From the NCBI GenBank assembly GCA_020845695.1, contig JADLFG010000079.1:1-64000 (forward strand): a stretch of 64,000 bases of DNA, read 5' to 3'. Shown in pieces: positions 24,489 through 33,148 of this stretch. Source of the DNA: Thermoleophilia bacterium (GTDB lineage Bacteria > Actinomycetota > Thermoleophilia > Gaiellales > Gaiellaceae). The position numbers were made by a program, and so were the translations under genes. The notes below the pieces were generated by a model. It was not told the origin of the DNA, searched no databases, and saw only the letters and a list, made by a program, of their open reading frames with translations. Numbering within the stretch: the first letter of the stretch is position 1; every line of letters begins with the position of its first letter.

Positions 24489-25208
24489 ATGCGCCGCCGC
24501 GTAGCCCTGATCGCCCTGCTCGCGCTCGCGCTCGCCGCGACAGAGGCAGCCGACGTCGGCGCGGCCGGCCTCGATGCCTCGCGGCCGCAGCTGACCTGGA
24601 AGCCGATCCCGTTCGGCGGCAAACGCAAACAGGAGATGGCGGCGTACTCGAAGCGCCACTACGGATCGGCGCAGGCCACGTGGCGGCTCGAGCGTCCCCG
24701 CGTGATCGTCGAGCACTTCACCGGCTCGAACAGCTTCGAGTCGGCCTGGTGGACGTTCCACGCGAACACCCCGGACGGGGAGCTGCACGAGCTGCCGGGC
24801 GTCTGCGCGCACTTCATCATCGACCAGGACGGAACGATCTACCAGCTCGTCTCCCTGAAGGTGCGCTGCCGGCACACGGTCGGCCTCAACTACACGGCAA
24901 TCGGGATCGAGCACGTCGGGACGAGCGACGCCAGCGTGCTCGGAAACAGCCGCCAGCTCACGGCTTCGCTGCGGCTGACGGTGTGGCTGATGGATCGCTT
25001 CGGCATCTCCTACGGCAACGTGATCGGCCACAACGAGAACCGCGACAGCCCCTACCACCTCGAGCTCTACGCCGGCTGGCGCTGCCAGACCCACGGCGAC
25101 TTCACGCGGGCCAGCATGAGCGTCTACCGAAGCAAGGTGAAGAAGCTCGCGCGGCGAAGCGACGTCGCGCCCGGCGCGGGGCCCCGCTGGGAGCCGAGCG
25201 GCTGCTGA
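24489..25208 (+). CDS. secreted N-acetylmuramoyl-L-alanine amidase (Amidase_2)
   Basis: Exported protein of 239 residues. A hydrophobic signal sequence covers about 4-22 (RVALIALLALALAATEAADVGA). An amidase_2/PGRP-type zinc domain follows, with candidate metal ligands His in VIVEHFTGS and a second His/Cys pair near the C-terminus (WRCQTHGDF). VIGHNENRDSPYH is the conserved family segment. It should cut the stem peptide from peptidoglycan. It lies between purE and purB, an unusual insertion for a cell-wall enzyme. Confidence 0.8.
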   Translation: MRRRVALIALLALALAATEAADVGAAGLDASRPQLTWKPIPFGGKRKQEMAAYSKRHYGSAQATWRLERPRVIVEHFTGSNSFESAWWTFHANTPDGELHELPGVCAHFIIDQDGTIYQLVSLKVRCRHTVGLNYTAIGIEHVGTSDASVLGNSRQLTASLRLTVWLMDRFGISYGNVIGHNENRDSPYHLELYAGWRCQTHGDFTRASMSVYRSKVKKLARRSDVAPGAGPRWEPSGC

Positions 25209-25236
25209 GCGGAGCCGGTCGGCCCGGGCCGGCCCG

Positions 25237-25242
25237 TAGAAT
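25237..25242 (+). promoter_or_regulatory. -10 box of leaderless purB
   Basis: TAGAAT, 6 nt before the GTG at 25249. A new transcript for purB-purC-purS-purQ is likely to begin here. Confidence 0.55.
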
Positions 25243-25248
25243 GGCGGG

Positions 25249-26571
25249 GTGATCCCCCGCTACTCCCGTCCGGCCATGAAGGCGGTGTGGTCGGACGAGG
25301 CCAGGCTGGCGCGGCTGCTCGAGGTCGAGCTCGCGGCGACCGAGGTGTGGGCCGAGCTGGGGGTCGTTCCACCCGCTGCCGCGGCCGAGTTGCGCGAGCG
25401 GGCCACGGCGCCCTCGCCGGAGCGCGTCGCCGAGCTCGAGCGCGTCACGAACCACGACGTGGCCGCGTTCGTCGACGCGGTCGCCGAGCAGGTCGGTCCG
25501 GCCGGGCGCTGGCTCCACTACGGGCTGACGTCGTCGGACGTGCTCGACACGGCGCTCGCGCTCCAGGTGCGCGAGGCGGGATCGCTCCTCCTCGGGGGTC
25601 TCGGCACCGCGCTCGCCACCGTCGCCCGCCGGGCCTTCGAGCACCGTGCCGCGGTCGCGGTCGGCCGCACGCACGGCGTTCACGCCGAGCCGATCACGTT
25701 CGGCGCCAAGCTCGCCGGCTGGGCCTTCGAGCTCGACCGCGACCGCGCCCGGATCGCCCGCGCGCTCGAGGGCCTGCGGGTCGGGAAGCTGTCCGGGACG
25801 GTCGGCGTCTACGCGGGCGGCAACCCCGAGCTCGAGCGGGTCGTCTGCGAGCGGCTCGGGCTGGAGCGCGAGCCGGTCGCCACGCAGGTGGTGCCGCGCG
25901 ACCGCCTGGCCGAGCTTTTGGCCGCGCTCGCCGTGACGGCCGCCTCGCTGGAGCGCTTCGCAACCGAGATCCGACACCTCGCCCGCACCGAGGTGCGCGA
26001 GGTGTCCGAGCCGTTCGGCCGCGGCCAGAAGGGCTCCTCGGCGATGCCGCACAAGAAGAACCCGGTCGTGGCCGAGCGGATCTGCGGGCTCGCCCGGGTC
26101 GTCAGGGCCGCTGCTGTTGTCGGGCTCGAGAACGTCGTGCTCTGGCACGAACGGGACATCTCGCACTCGAGCGCGGAGCGAGTCGTCCTCCCGGACGCCT
26201 TCCTCGCCCTCGACTACATGCTGGAGCGTTTCACCTGGCTCGTCGACGGCCTCGTCGTCGACGCCGCCCGGATGCGCCGCAACCTCGACGCGTCGTTCGG
26301 CCTCGTCTTCAGCCCCCGCCTGCTCGACGCGCTCGTCGCGAGCGGCCTCGAGCGCGACCGCGCCTACCGGCTCGTTCAGGGCCACGCGCTGCGCGCGTGG
26401 GAGGAGGAGCTCGACTTCCGCGCGCTCGTCGAGGCCGACCCGGGGATCGCCGGGCAGCTCGGCGCGGGAGGGATCGCCAGGGCGTTCGACCTCGAAGCCG
26501 CCCTCGCCCACGTCGACACGATCTTCGAGCGCCTGGAGGCGCTCGTCGCCAGGGAGCCCGTCCATGCCTGA
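25249..26571 (+). CDS. purB: adenylosuccinate lyase
   Basis: PurB, 440 residues, removes fumarate from SAICAR and from adenylosuccinate. Fumarase/aspartase-superfamily motifs are HYGLTSSDVLDTA, GRTHGVHAEP and the signature GSSAMPHKKNP near residue 263. GTG start with a leaderless-type -10 box. The last 8 nt overlap purC, coupling the two. Confidence 0.95.
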   Translation: MIPRYSRPAMKAVWSDEARLARLLEVELAATEVWAELGVVPPAAAAELRERATAPSPERVAELERVTNHDVAAFVDAVAEQVGPAGRWLHYGLTSSDVLDTALALQVREAGSLLLGGLGTALATVARRAFEHRAAVAVGRTHGVHAEPITFGAKLAGWAFELDRDRARIARALEGLRVGKLSGTVGVYAGGNPELERVVCERLGLEREPVATQVVPRDRLAELLAALAVTAASLERFATEIRHLARTEVREVSEPFGRGQKGSSAMPHKKNPVVAERICGLARVVRAAAVVGLENVVLWHERDISHSSAERVVLPDAFLALDYMLERFTWLVDGLVVDAARMRRNLDASFGLVFSPRLLDALVASGLERDRAYRLVQGHALRAWEEELDFRALVEADPGIAGQLGAGGIARAFDLEAALAHVDTIFERLEALVAREPVHA

Positions 26572-27436
26572 TCCCGCCGGTTCCGCCACCCACCTCGCGA
26601 GCGGCAAGGTGCGCGAGCTGTTCGAGCTCGACGCCGAGCGCCTGCTGCTGGTCGCGAGCGACCGTATCTCCGTCTTCGACGTCGTCCTGCCGACCGAGAT
26701 CCCGGGCAAGGGCCGCGTGCTCACCGGCCTCTCGGCCTTCTGGTTCGCGCGCACGCGCGAGCTCTGCCCCAACCACCTGCTCGGCCTGCGCCCCGACGGG
26801 CGCTCGACCGAGTGCCGCCGGCTCGAGATGCTCCCGATCGAGTGCGTCGTGCGCGGCTACCTCGCTGGCTCCGGCTGGAAGGACTACCAGCGGACGGGCG
26901 CCACCTCCGGGCATGCGCTCCCGCCCGGGCTGCTCGAGTCGCAACAGCTCCCCGAGCCGATCTTCACGCCCGCGACGAAGGCGACCTCCGGCCACGACGA
27001 GAACATCACGAAGGAGCAGGCGGCCGCGCTCGTCGGGCCGGACGTCCTCGCCGAGGCCGAGCGCGTCTCGGTCGCGCTCTACCGCTTCGGCGCGGAGCAC
27101 GCGGCGGCCCGCGGGATCATCCTCGCCGACACGAAGTTCGAGCTCGGCCGCGACGCCGGCGGACGGCTCGTCCTCGCCGACGAGGCGCTGACCCCCGACT
27201 CGTCTCGCTTCTGGCCGGCGGACGAGTACGAGCCTGGCCGCGCTCAGGCCTCGTTCGACAAGCAGTACGTCCGCGACTACGCGGAGTCGCTCGGCTGGGA
27301 CAAGACGTACCCGGGGCCCGAGCTCCCCGCCGAGGTCGTGGCCGGAACCAGGGCCCGCTACGTTGAGGCGTTCGAGCGGATCACGGGGATCCCCTTCGAC
27401 GCCTACCTCGCCGACCCGGAGGTGGTGACGCGATGA
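26564..27436 (+). CDS. purC: SAICAR synthase
   Basis: PurC, 290 residues, ligates aspartate to CAIR with ATP. Motifs SGKVRELFEL, SDRISVFDVVLPTEIPGKG, VVRGYLAGSGWKDY and ADTKFELG are those of the longer, yeast-type SAICAR synthases. ATG overlaps purB by 8 nt. Four bases are shared with purS (ATGA). Confidence 0.95.
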   Translation: MPDPAGSATHLASGKVRELFELDAERLLLVASDRISVFDVVLPTEIPGKGRVLTGLSAFWFARTRELCPNHLLGLRPDGRSTECRRLEMLPIECVVRGYLAGSGWKDYQRTGATSGHALPPGLLESQQLPEPIFTPATKATSGHDENITKEQAAALVGPDVLAEAERVSVALYRFGAEHAAARGIILADTKFELGRDAGGRLVLADEALTPDSSRFWPADEYEPGRAQASFDKQYVRDYAESLGWDKTYPGPELPAEVVAGTRARYVEAFERITGIPFDAYLADPEVVTR

Positions 27437-27684
27437 GGGCGACCGTGCTCGTCCGTCCGAAGGACGGGATCCTCGACCCGCAGGGGGAGGCGGTCCGCGG
27501 CGGGCTCGACCACCTCGGCTTCCGCGTCAGCGAGGCCAGGGTCGGCAGGCTGATCGACCTCGAGCTCGAGACCGACAACGCCGAGGAGGCCAGGGCCGCG
27601 CTCGAGGAGATGTGCAAGAGCCTGCTCGCGAACCCGCTGATCGAGAGCTACGAGATCGTGCTCGTCCCCGGGGCGAGCGCGTGA
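27433..27684 (+). CDS. purS: FGAM synthase subunit PurS
   Basis: PurS, 83 residues, the small structural subunit that bridges PurQ and PurL in the three-part FGAM synthase. Typical start RATVLVRPKDGILDPQGEAV and the helix EARAALEEMCKSLLANPLIESYEI. Overlaps purC (ATGA) and purQ (GTGA). Confidence 0.95.
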   Translation: MRATVLVRPKDGILDPQGEAVRGGLDHLGFRVSEARVGRLIDLELETDNAEEARAALEEMCKSLLANPLIESYEIVLVPGASA

Positions 27685-28409
27685 GCGGTCTCCCCCGGCC
27701 GCGCGTCGCCGTCGTCGCCTTCCCGGGCTCGAACGACGACGGCGACGCCGCGCTGGCGCTCGAGCTGCTCGGGGCCGACTCGCTCTCGGTCTGGCACGGG
27801 CAGGCGACGCTGCCGCCCGTCCATGCGGTCGTGCTTCCGGGCGGCTTCTCCTACGGCGACTACTTGCGCTGCGGCGCGATCGCCCGCTTCTCGCCGGTCC
27901 TGGGCGCGGTGCGCGAGTTCGCGGCGGCCGGCGGTCCCGTGCTCGGCATCTGCAACGGCTTCCAGATCCTCTGCGAGGCCGGCCTGCTGCCCGGCGTCCT
28001 GCGTCCGAACCGCACGCTGCGATTCGTGTGCCGCGACGTGGGGCTCACGGTCGAGGAGGCGGCGGCGCCGTTCGCGTCCCGTTGCGAGGGCGGCCAGAGA
28101 CTCGTGATCCCGGTCAAGCACGGCGAGGGCTGCTACTTCGCGCCGCCCGAGCTGGTCGCCGAGCTCGAAGCGAACCGCCAGGTCGTCCTGCGCTACGCCC
28201 CCGGGGAGAACCCGAACGGCGCGGTCGGCGACATCGCGGGCGTGCGCAGCCGCGAGGGGAACGTGATGGGGCTGATGCCCCACCCCGAGCACGCGGTCGA
28301 CCCCCTGCTCGGCTCGGGGGACGGGGCACTCGTGCTCGGCTCGCTCGTCGACTGCGCCCGCAGCCGTATGGCGGCGACCGCTTCCCGGGCGCTGGGCGCC
28401 CGTCGATGA
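27681..28409 (+). CDS. purQ: FGAM synthase glutaminase subunit PurQ
   Basis: PurQ, 242 residues, a class I amidotransferase supplying ammonia to PurL. N-terminal VAVVAFPGSNDDGDAALAL, oxyanion region PGGFSYGDYLR, nucleophile in GICNGFQ and the His-Glu pair in MPHPEHA are intact. GTGA overlap with purS. Its stop overlaps the ATG of the small DUF5808 gene. Confidence 0.95.
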   Translation: MSGLPRPRVAVVAFPGSNDDGDAALALELLGADSLSVWHGQATLPPVHAVVLPGGFSYGDYLRCGAIARFSPVLGAVREFAAAGGPVLGICNGFQILCEAGLLPGVLRPNRTLRFVCRDVGLTVEEAAAPFASRCEGGQRLVIPVKHGEGCYFAPPELVAELEANRQVVLRYAPGENPNGAVGDIAGVRSREGNVMGLMPHPEHAVDPLLGSGDGALVLGSLVDCARSRMAATASRALGARR

Positions 28410-28675
28410 GCCGCTGCCTGAGGCGAGCGCTCAGGATCGCGGGCATCGCGCTGGTCGCGGCCGCCGTCGCGAAGGAGCTCTCGCGCCCGCGCGAGGAGCG
28501 GGAGTGGCGCGGCGAGCTCGCGGGCCTCGTCCCCTACGACTTCCGCCCGCCGACGCCGGCGCGGGTGCTCGAGCGCTGGTGGAACCCGGATGACCCGCGG
28601 CTCCTGACACCGCACGTTTTCGGCGTCGGCTGGAGCGTCAACCTGGCGCGGCTGGCGCGGCTCTTCCGGCCCTGA
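28406..28675 (+). CDS. small DUF5808-like protein
   Basis: Protein of 89 residues starting with a hydrophobic segment (about 7-23, RALRIAGIALVAAAVAKEL). It ends with a domain like DUF5808: RWWNPDDPRLLTPHVFGVGWSVNLARL. Likely membrane-attached. ATGA overlap with purQ makes it the last gene of this purine operon; a role in purine metabolism is not implied by the domain. Confidence 0.7.
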   Translation: MSRCLRRALRIAGIALVAAAVAKELSRPREEREWRGELAGLVPYDFRPPTPARVLERWWNPDDPRLLTPHVFGVGWSVNLARLARLFRP

Positions 28676-28686
28676 GCCGGCGGCTC
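28674..28686. terminator. short palindrome between converging genes
   Basis: GAGCCGGCGGCTC, 6-bp arms around one base, sits at the stop of the DUF5808 gene facing the converging hypothetical. No U-run, so a terminator role is tentative. Confidence 0.25.
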
Positions 28687-28695
28687 CGGACTCAC

Positions 28696-29331
28696 TCAGC
28701 CTGCGCTCGGGTGCCACGCCGGCCGGTAGCCCGCCGAGAGCGCGGCCAGGATCGTCGGGGGTGTCAGCACGTCCACAGCGTCGCCGGCACCGGCCGTCAG
28801 CGAGCCCGCGGGCTCGTAGCCCCCGGGCGTCCAGCGCAGCAGCCGTCCGTCGTGCGGCGCGAGGAAGTCGGGGCCGGAGACGATCATCGCCCCGTCGGGA
28901 AGCTCCGCGAGCCGGCGGTGGTGGACGCGCTTGGCCCGCCCGTCGAGCCGTTCCGAGTGGAGCAGCCGGTCGAGCTCGGGGGCGCGCAGCCGCCCGGGCG
29001 CCCCCAGCCCGGCAGACGCGGCCCCGGCGAAGGCGAGCGCGTCGGTCCGGCGGCACTCGAAGCACGGCCGGTGGCCCGCGGCGAGCGCCGTCACCTCGTC
29101 GAGGAAGAAGAGCTGCGTGTAGCCCTCGCGCCACACCTCCTGCCGGCGCCCCTTGAAGTCGAGCAGGCAGCAGATCCACGCGCGCGACGCGAAGCGCCGG
29201 CCCGTCAGGCGCCGCGTCGCCGGGTCATGGATCCTCCCGCCGCGGTTACCCAGGAAGAGTCCACGCTCCGCCACGGCGACAAGCTCCCCGTCGGGCCGCA
29301 CCCGGTTTCGCAGCGGCTCCCGGCCGGTCAC
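28696..29331 (-). CDS. conserved hypothetical protein with CxxC motif
   Basis: Protein of 211 residues belonging to a widespread uncharacterised family whose members I recall starting RNRVRPDGELVA. Conserved segments here are RGLFLGNRGGRIHDP, WICCLLDFKGRRQEVWREGYTQLFFLDEVTALAAGHRPCFECRRTDAL, with CFEC as a possible metal site, and HHRRLAELPDGAMI. No known fold is obvious. The GTG start lies 7 nt after a TAGCCT box on this strand. Converges with the purine operon. Confidence 0.75.
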   Translation of the reverse strand: MTGREPLRNRVRPDGELVAVAERGLFLGNRGGRIHDPATRRLTGRRFASRAWICCLLDFKGRRQEVWREGYTQLFFLDEVTALAAGHRPCFECRRTDALAFAGAASAGLGAPGRLRAPELDRLLHSERLDGRAKRVHHRRLAELPDGAMIVSGPDFLAPHDGRLLRWTPGGYEPAGSLTAGAGDAVDVLTPPTILAALSAGYRPAWHPSAG

Positions 29332-29338
29332 CGCGCCG

Positions 29339-29344
29339 AGGCTA
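29339..29344 (-). promoter_or_regulatory. -10 box of the 211-residue hypothetical
   Basis: TAGCCT on the minus strand, 7 nt before the GTG at 29331. Confidence 0.45.
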
Positions 29345-29411
29345 CACGACGCGGCCGCCCGGTGGTCCGGCTCCCGGCTCGAAGCGCGTTGGGGCCCTCG
29401 CCACCACCCCC

Positions 29412-29681
29412 TCAACGCGGGCGCAGGCCGAGCGCCCGCGCGAGCGCCCGCCGCTCGCGCAGCGCCTCCCGCAGCCGCTCGAGATCCTCCGCGCGCAGCG
29501 TCACCGGCCCCCGCCTGGCCGCGCCGCCCGTCGTGTAGGCAAACCGGACGAGCCGCTCGCCGCCCGGCCCCTCGAGCAGCTGGACGAGCGCGCCAAGCTC
29601 CCGCGCCCCGCTCGCCTGGGGGAGCGCCACCTCTTCCAGCACGGCCGCCTTGCCCCACGGCGTCGTCACCGCCCTGCCCAT
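29412..29681 (-). CDS. small conserved hypothetical protein
   Basis: Protein of 89 residues, MGRAVTTPWGKAAVLEEVAL then a mixed alpha/beta stretch with VRFAYTTGGAARRGPVTL and a basic helical C-terminus (LERLREALRERRALARALGL). Not assigned to a family with certainty; it looks like a small soluble or nucleic-acid-binding protein. The ATG lies 6 nt after a TACCGT box, which supports the gene being real. Divergent from the DUF4389 gene. Confidence 0.62.
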   Translation of the reverse strand: MGRAVTTPWGKAAVLEEVALPQASGARELGALVQLLEGPGGERLVRFAYTTGGAARRGPVTLRAEDLERLREALRERRALARALGLRPR

Positions 29682-29687
29682 GCCACG

Positions 29688-29693
29688 ACGGTA
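29688..29693 (-). promoter_or_regulatory. -10 box of small hypothetical gene
   Basis: TACCGT on the minus strand, 6 nt before the ATG at 29681. Confidence 0.45.
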
Positions 29694-29780
29694 GCGCGAC
29701 CAGGCGCACGGAATGCGCGCCCGCCGTGCCGAGAGCGTGACCGGTCCGTGCCGCAAGTTGCGCGCGGCTTGCGTTGCACA

Positions 29781-29786
29781 TAGCCT
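29781..29786 (+). promoter_or_regulatory. -10 box of DUF4389 gene
   Basis: TAGCCT, 9 nt before the ATG at 29796. Confidence 0.4.
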
Positions 29787-29795
29787 CAGGGCGGC

Positions 29796-31232
29796 ATGAA
29801 GGCCGGCAAGGTGATCCTGATCGTGCTCGGGTCGCTGGCAACGCTGGTCGCGCTCGGCCTGCTCGCCGGCGGCGGCGGCCTGCTCTGGGCCCACACGACG
29901 CAGCGCGACGACGAGGGCTTCTACACGAGCGAGCTGACGCGCTTCCAGTCGACCGCCTACGCGATCACCTCGGAGGAGCTGTCGGTCTCCGACATCCCGG
30001 ACTGGCTGCTCGACCAGGGCCGGCTCGGCACGCTGCGTCTGCGCGGCTCGAGCACCGACGCGGGCAAGGAGCTCTTCCTCGGCGTCGGACGAGACCGGGA
30101 CGTGGCCGCCTACCTCGCGGGCGTCGAGTACGACGAGGTGACGGACATCGACGTCGACATCGACCTCGACGCAACCGACGAGCACGGCATCTCCGTCGAG
30201 TACCGCCGCGTTCCGGGCACCGCCGCGCCCGGGCCCCCGGGCGGACAGAAGTTCTGGGTAGCATCGGCGAGCGGCCCCGGGACGCAGACCCTGACCTGGG
30301 ACGTCACCGGCGGCGACTGGGCGATCGTCGCCATGAACGCGGACGGCGCCCGCGCGGTCGAGGCCGACCTGACGATCGCGGGCAAGGCTGGCTTCATCCT
30401 GCCGCTCGCGATCGGCTTGCTCGCGGGCGCGGTGCTGCTGCTCGGCGCCGGGGTGACGATGGTCTACCTCGGCGCCCGCGCGCCGCGCGGGGCCGCCCCG
30501 GTGCCGCCGACCCCCGCTGCGCCCGCGGAAGCCGCCGCCGGGCCCGGCCCGGCAGCGGAGCCCCGACCGGACGGCGGCTACCCCATCTCGGTCGAGGGCG
30601 AGCTCGACCAGGAGCTCAGTCGCGGCCTCTGGCTCGTCAAGTGGCTGCTCGCGATCCCGCACTTCCTCATCCTCGGCGTGCTCTGGATCGCGTTCTGCGT
30701 CCTGACCGTGGTCGCTTTCTTCGGGATCCTCTTCACCGGCCGCTACCCGCGCGGGATCTTCGACTTCAACGTCGGCGTGCTGCGCTGGACCTGGCGGGTC
30801 GCGTTCTACAGCTACAGCGCGCTCGCCACCGACCGCTACCCGCCGTTCTCGCTCGCGCCCGACCCTGACTACCCGGCAAGCCTCGACGTCGAGTACCCGG
30901 AGCGCCTCTCCCGCGGCCTCGTGCTGGTCAAGTGGTGGCTGCTCGCGATCCCGCACTACATCGTGGTCGGGATCTTCAACGGCGGCTTCGGCTTCAGCCG
31001 CTGGGGCTGGGCCGACTGGGGCGGGGGCGACTGGGACTTCGGCTGGTGGCCCTGGGGCGGCGGCCTGATCGGGATCCTGGTGCTCGTCGCGGCGGTCTGG
31101 CTGCTGTTTGCCGGCCGCTACCCGCGTGAGCTTTTCGGCCTCGTGCTCGGCATGAACCGCTGGTCGTTCCGGGTCTGGGCCTACGCCGCCCTGATGCGGG
31201 ACGAGTACCCGCCGTTCCGGCTCGAACGCTGA
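29796..31232 (+). CDS. membrane protein with two DUF4389 domains
   Basis: Membrane protein of 478 residues. An N-terminal helix (about 5-32) is followed by an extracytoplasmic domain, another helix near 198-228 and a Pro/Ala-rich linker. Two DUF4389 repeats follow: each has a [20 protein letters not shown] segment and ends with [10 protein letters not shown] or [10 protein letters not shown] plus a W-rich stretch and YPPF. The second contains an aromatic/glycine-rich insert ([16 protein letters not shown]). Function of DUF4389 is not known to me; a structural envelope role is possible. Confidence 0.82.
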   Translation: MKAGKVILIVLGSLATLVALGLLAGGGGLLWAHTTQRDDEGFYTSELTRFQSTAYAITSEELSVSDIPDWLLDQGRLGTLRLRGSSTDAGKELFLGVGRDRDVAAYLAGVEYDEVTDIDVDIDLDATDEHGISVEYRRVPGTAAPGPPGGQKFWVASASGPGTQTLTWDVTGGDWAIVAMNADGARAVEADLTIAGKAGFILPLAIGLLAGAVLLLGAGVTMVYLGARAPRGAAPVPPTPAAPAEAAAGPGPAAEPRPDGGYPISVEGELDQELSRGLWLVKWLLAIPHFLILGVLWIAFCVLTVVAFFGILFTGRYPRGIFDFNVGVLRWTWRVAFYSYSALATDRYPPFSLAPDPDYPASLDVEYPERLSRGLVLVKWWLLAIPHYIVVGIFNGGFGFSRWGWADWGGGDWDFGWWPWGGGLIGILVLVAAVWLLFAGRYPRELFGLVLGMNRWSFRVWAYAALMRDEYPPFRLER

Positions 31233-31254
31233 CGACGGCACCGGCCGCCTCGAG

Positions 31255-31260
31255 TACCCT
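31255..31260 (+). promoter_or_regulatory. -10 box of the oxidoreductase operon
   Basis: TACCCT lies 6 nt before the GTG at 31267 that opens a short reading frame, and 53 nt before the gamma-subunit GTG. This is the same spacing as the other leaderless starts in the window. Confidence 0.45.
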
Positions 31261-31266
31261 CTCGGT

Positions 31267-31317
31267 GTGGACAAGCTCCGCGCCACCCACCAGCGCCCGC
31301 GACCCGGGCTGCCGTGA
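31267..31317 (+). CDS. possible 16-residue leader peptide
   Basis: A GTG exactly 6 nt after TACCCT opens a 17-codon frame encoding MDKLRATHQRPRPGLP. Its stop overlaps the start of the gamma subunit in GTGA form. This arrangement would make a leaderless leader peptide translationally coupled to the operon. The C-terminal half is proline/arginine-rich, which could stall ribosomes. Too short to judge by composition; only the promoter spacing and the overlap support it. Confidence 0.4.
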   Translation: MDKLRATHQRPRPGLP

Positions 31318-31898
31318 CGTTCGAGGTCCGGATTCACGGGCGCGGCGGCCAGGGCGTCGTCACAGCCGCCGAGCTGCTCTCGATCGCAGCCTTCAGCGAG
31401 GGCCGGCACGCTCAGGCGTTCCCGAGCTTCGGCTCCGAGCGCACGGGGGCGCCGGTGGTCTCGTTCTGCCGCATCTCGGAGTCCGAGATCAGGGCCCGGG
31501 AGCCCGTCAGCGAGCCGGACGCCCTGATCATCCAGGACCCGACGCTGCTCCACCAGGCGGACGTGTTCGGCGGGCTGAAGGCCGACGGCTACATGCTGAT
31601 CAACTCGAGCCGCAGCCTCGGCGAGCTCGGGCTGGCCGAGTTCGTCGAGCGGTTCCGCGCCGAGCGGCTGCTGACCGTCCCCGCCACCGAGCTCGCGCTC
31701 GAGCACGTCGGGCGGCCGCTGCCGAACGCGGCCCTGCTCGGCGGCTTCGCCGCGCTCGCCGGGGTCGTCTCGATCGATTCGATCGCCGCCGCGATCCGCG
31801 AGCGCTTCCCCGAGGCAATCGCCGAGGCCAACGTAACCGCGGCCCGCAGCGCCTACGTCTACGCCCACGCCCAGGCGGCGGTGCCGGCCCGTGCCTAG
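31314..31898 (+). CDS. 2-oxoacid:acceptor oxidoreductase gamma subunit
   Basis: Gamma subunit, 194 residues, of a pyruvate/2-ketoisovalerate:ferredoxin oxidoreductase-type enzyme. The N-terminus MTFEVRIHGRGGQGVVTAAELLSIAAF is diagnostic, followed by SFGSERTGAPVVSFCRISES and the C-terminal PNAALLGGFAAL. This subunit contributes to CoA binding. GTG start overlaps the stop of the short leader frame. The last 8 nt overlap the alpha-subunit gene. Confidence 0.91.
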   Translation: MTFEVRIHGRGGQGVVTAAELLSIAAFSEGRHAQAFPSFGSERTGAPVVSFCRISESEIRAREPVSEPDALIIQDPTLLHQADVFGGLKADGYMLINSSRSLGELGLAEFVERFRAERLLTVPATELALEHVGRPLPNAALLGGFAALAGVVSIDSIAAAIRERFPEAIAEANVTAARSAYVYAHAQAAVPARA

Positions 31899-33144
31899 GC
31901 AGCTCGAGGGGTCGCGCGGGGTCGCGGAAGCCGTGGCTACGTGCCGCCCGGAGGTGATCTGCGCCTACCCGATCTCGCCGCAGACCCACATCGTCGAGGC
32001 GTTGTCGGCGATCGTGAAGTCCGGCCGGCTCACACCGTGCGAGTTCGTCAACGTCGAGTCGGAGTACGCCGCGATGTCGGTCGCGATCGGCGCTTCCGCG
32101 GCGGGCGCGCGCACGTACACCGCGACGGCGAGCCAGGGCCTGCTCTACATGGCCGAGGCCCTCTTCAACGCCTCCGGGCTGGGCCTGCCGATCGTGATGA
32201 CGGTCGCGAACCGGGCGCTCGGAGCTCCGATCAACATCTGGAACGACCACTCGGACACGATGGCCATGCGCGACTCGGGCTGGATCCAGCTCTACGCGGA
32301 GACGAACCAGGAGGCGCTCGACCTGCACGTCCAGGCCTACCGGATCGCCGAGGAGCTGTCGCTGCCCGTGATGGTCTGCATGGACGGCTACGTCCTCACG
32401 CACGCGATCGAGCGGCTCGAGCTGCCGCGGCCCGACGAGGTGAGCGCGTTCCTGCCCCCCTACCAGCCGCGCCAGGCGCTCGACCCGACCGAGCCGATCT
32501 CGATCGGCGCGATGGTCGGTCCGGAGGCCTTCACCGAGGTCCGCTACCTCGCGCACGCGCGCCAGATGCAGGCACTCGACCTGATCCCGGAGGCGGCAGC
32601 AGCGTTCCGGGAGATCTTCGGCCGGGACTCGGGCGGGCTCGTCCGCCCCTACCGGCTGGAGGACGCGGAGACGGTCGTGATCGCGCTCGGCTCCGTGCTC
32701 GGCACGATCAAGGACACGGTCGACGAGCTGCGCGAGGCGGGCCTCGCGATCGGCGTGCTCGGCCTCTGCTCCTTCCGGCCGTTCCCGCTCGCGGAGGTGC
32801 GCGCGGCGCTCGCGGGAGCGCGGCGCGTCGTCGCAATCGAGCGGGCGTTCGCGGTCGGGATCGGCGGCATCGTCACCTCGAATCTCCGCACCGCCCTGGC
32901 CGGGCTCGACGTGCCCTGCGCCACGGTGGTCGCGGGTCTCGGCGGCCGCCCGGTCACCAGGGCCTCCCTGCGCGCTCTGCTCGCCGAAGCCGCCGCCGAC
33001 CGGCTCGAGCCGCTCACGTTCCTCGACCTCAACCGGGAGCTGGTCGCGCACGAGCTCGCCCGGGAAGCGGGCGCGCGCCGCTCGGGGCCGGTCGCCGAGA
33101 ACATCCTCCGCGAGCTCGGCGTCGTCGCCGCGCGGCTCCACTGA
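31891..33144 (+). CDS. 2-oxoacid:acceptor oxidoreductase alpha subunit
   Basis: Alpha subunit, 417 residues, carrying the pyrimidine-binding TPP domain: EVICAYPISPQTHIVEALS, EFVNVESEYAAMSVAIGASAAGARTYTATASQGLLYMAE and NIWNDHSDTMAMRDSGWIQLYAE. The C-terminal transketolase-like domain includes GSVLGTIKDTVDELREAG. It would bind the 2-oxoacid; the substrate could be pyruvate, a branched-chain or an aryl 2-oxoacid. GTG start within the gamma gene. Confidence 0.9.
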   Translation: MPRQLEGSRGVAEAVATCRPEVICAYPISPQTHIVEALSAIVKSGRLTPCEFVNVESEYAAMSVAIGASAAGARTYTATASQGLLYMAEALFNASGLGLPIVMTVANRALGAPINIWNDHSDTMAMRDSGWIQLYAETNQEALDLHVQAYRIAEELSLPVMVCMDGYVLTHAIERLELPRPDEVSAFLPPYQPRQALDPTEPISIGAMVGPEAFTEVRYLAHARQMQALDLIPEAAAAFREIFGRDSGGLVRPYRLEDAETVVIALGSVLGTIKDTVDELREAGLAIGVLGLCSFRPFPLAEVRAALAGARRVVAIERAFAVGIGGIVTSNLRTALAGLDVPCATVVAGLGGRPVTRASLRALLAEAAADRLEPLTFLDLNRELVAHELAREAGARRSGPVAENILRELGVVAARLH

Positions 33145-33148
33145 CGCG

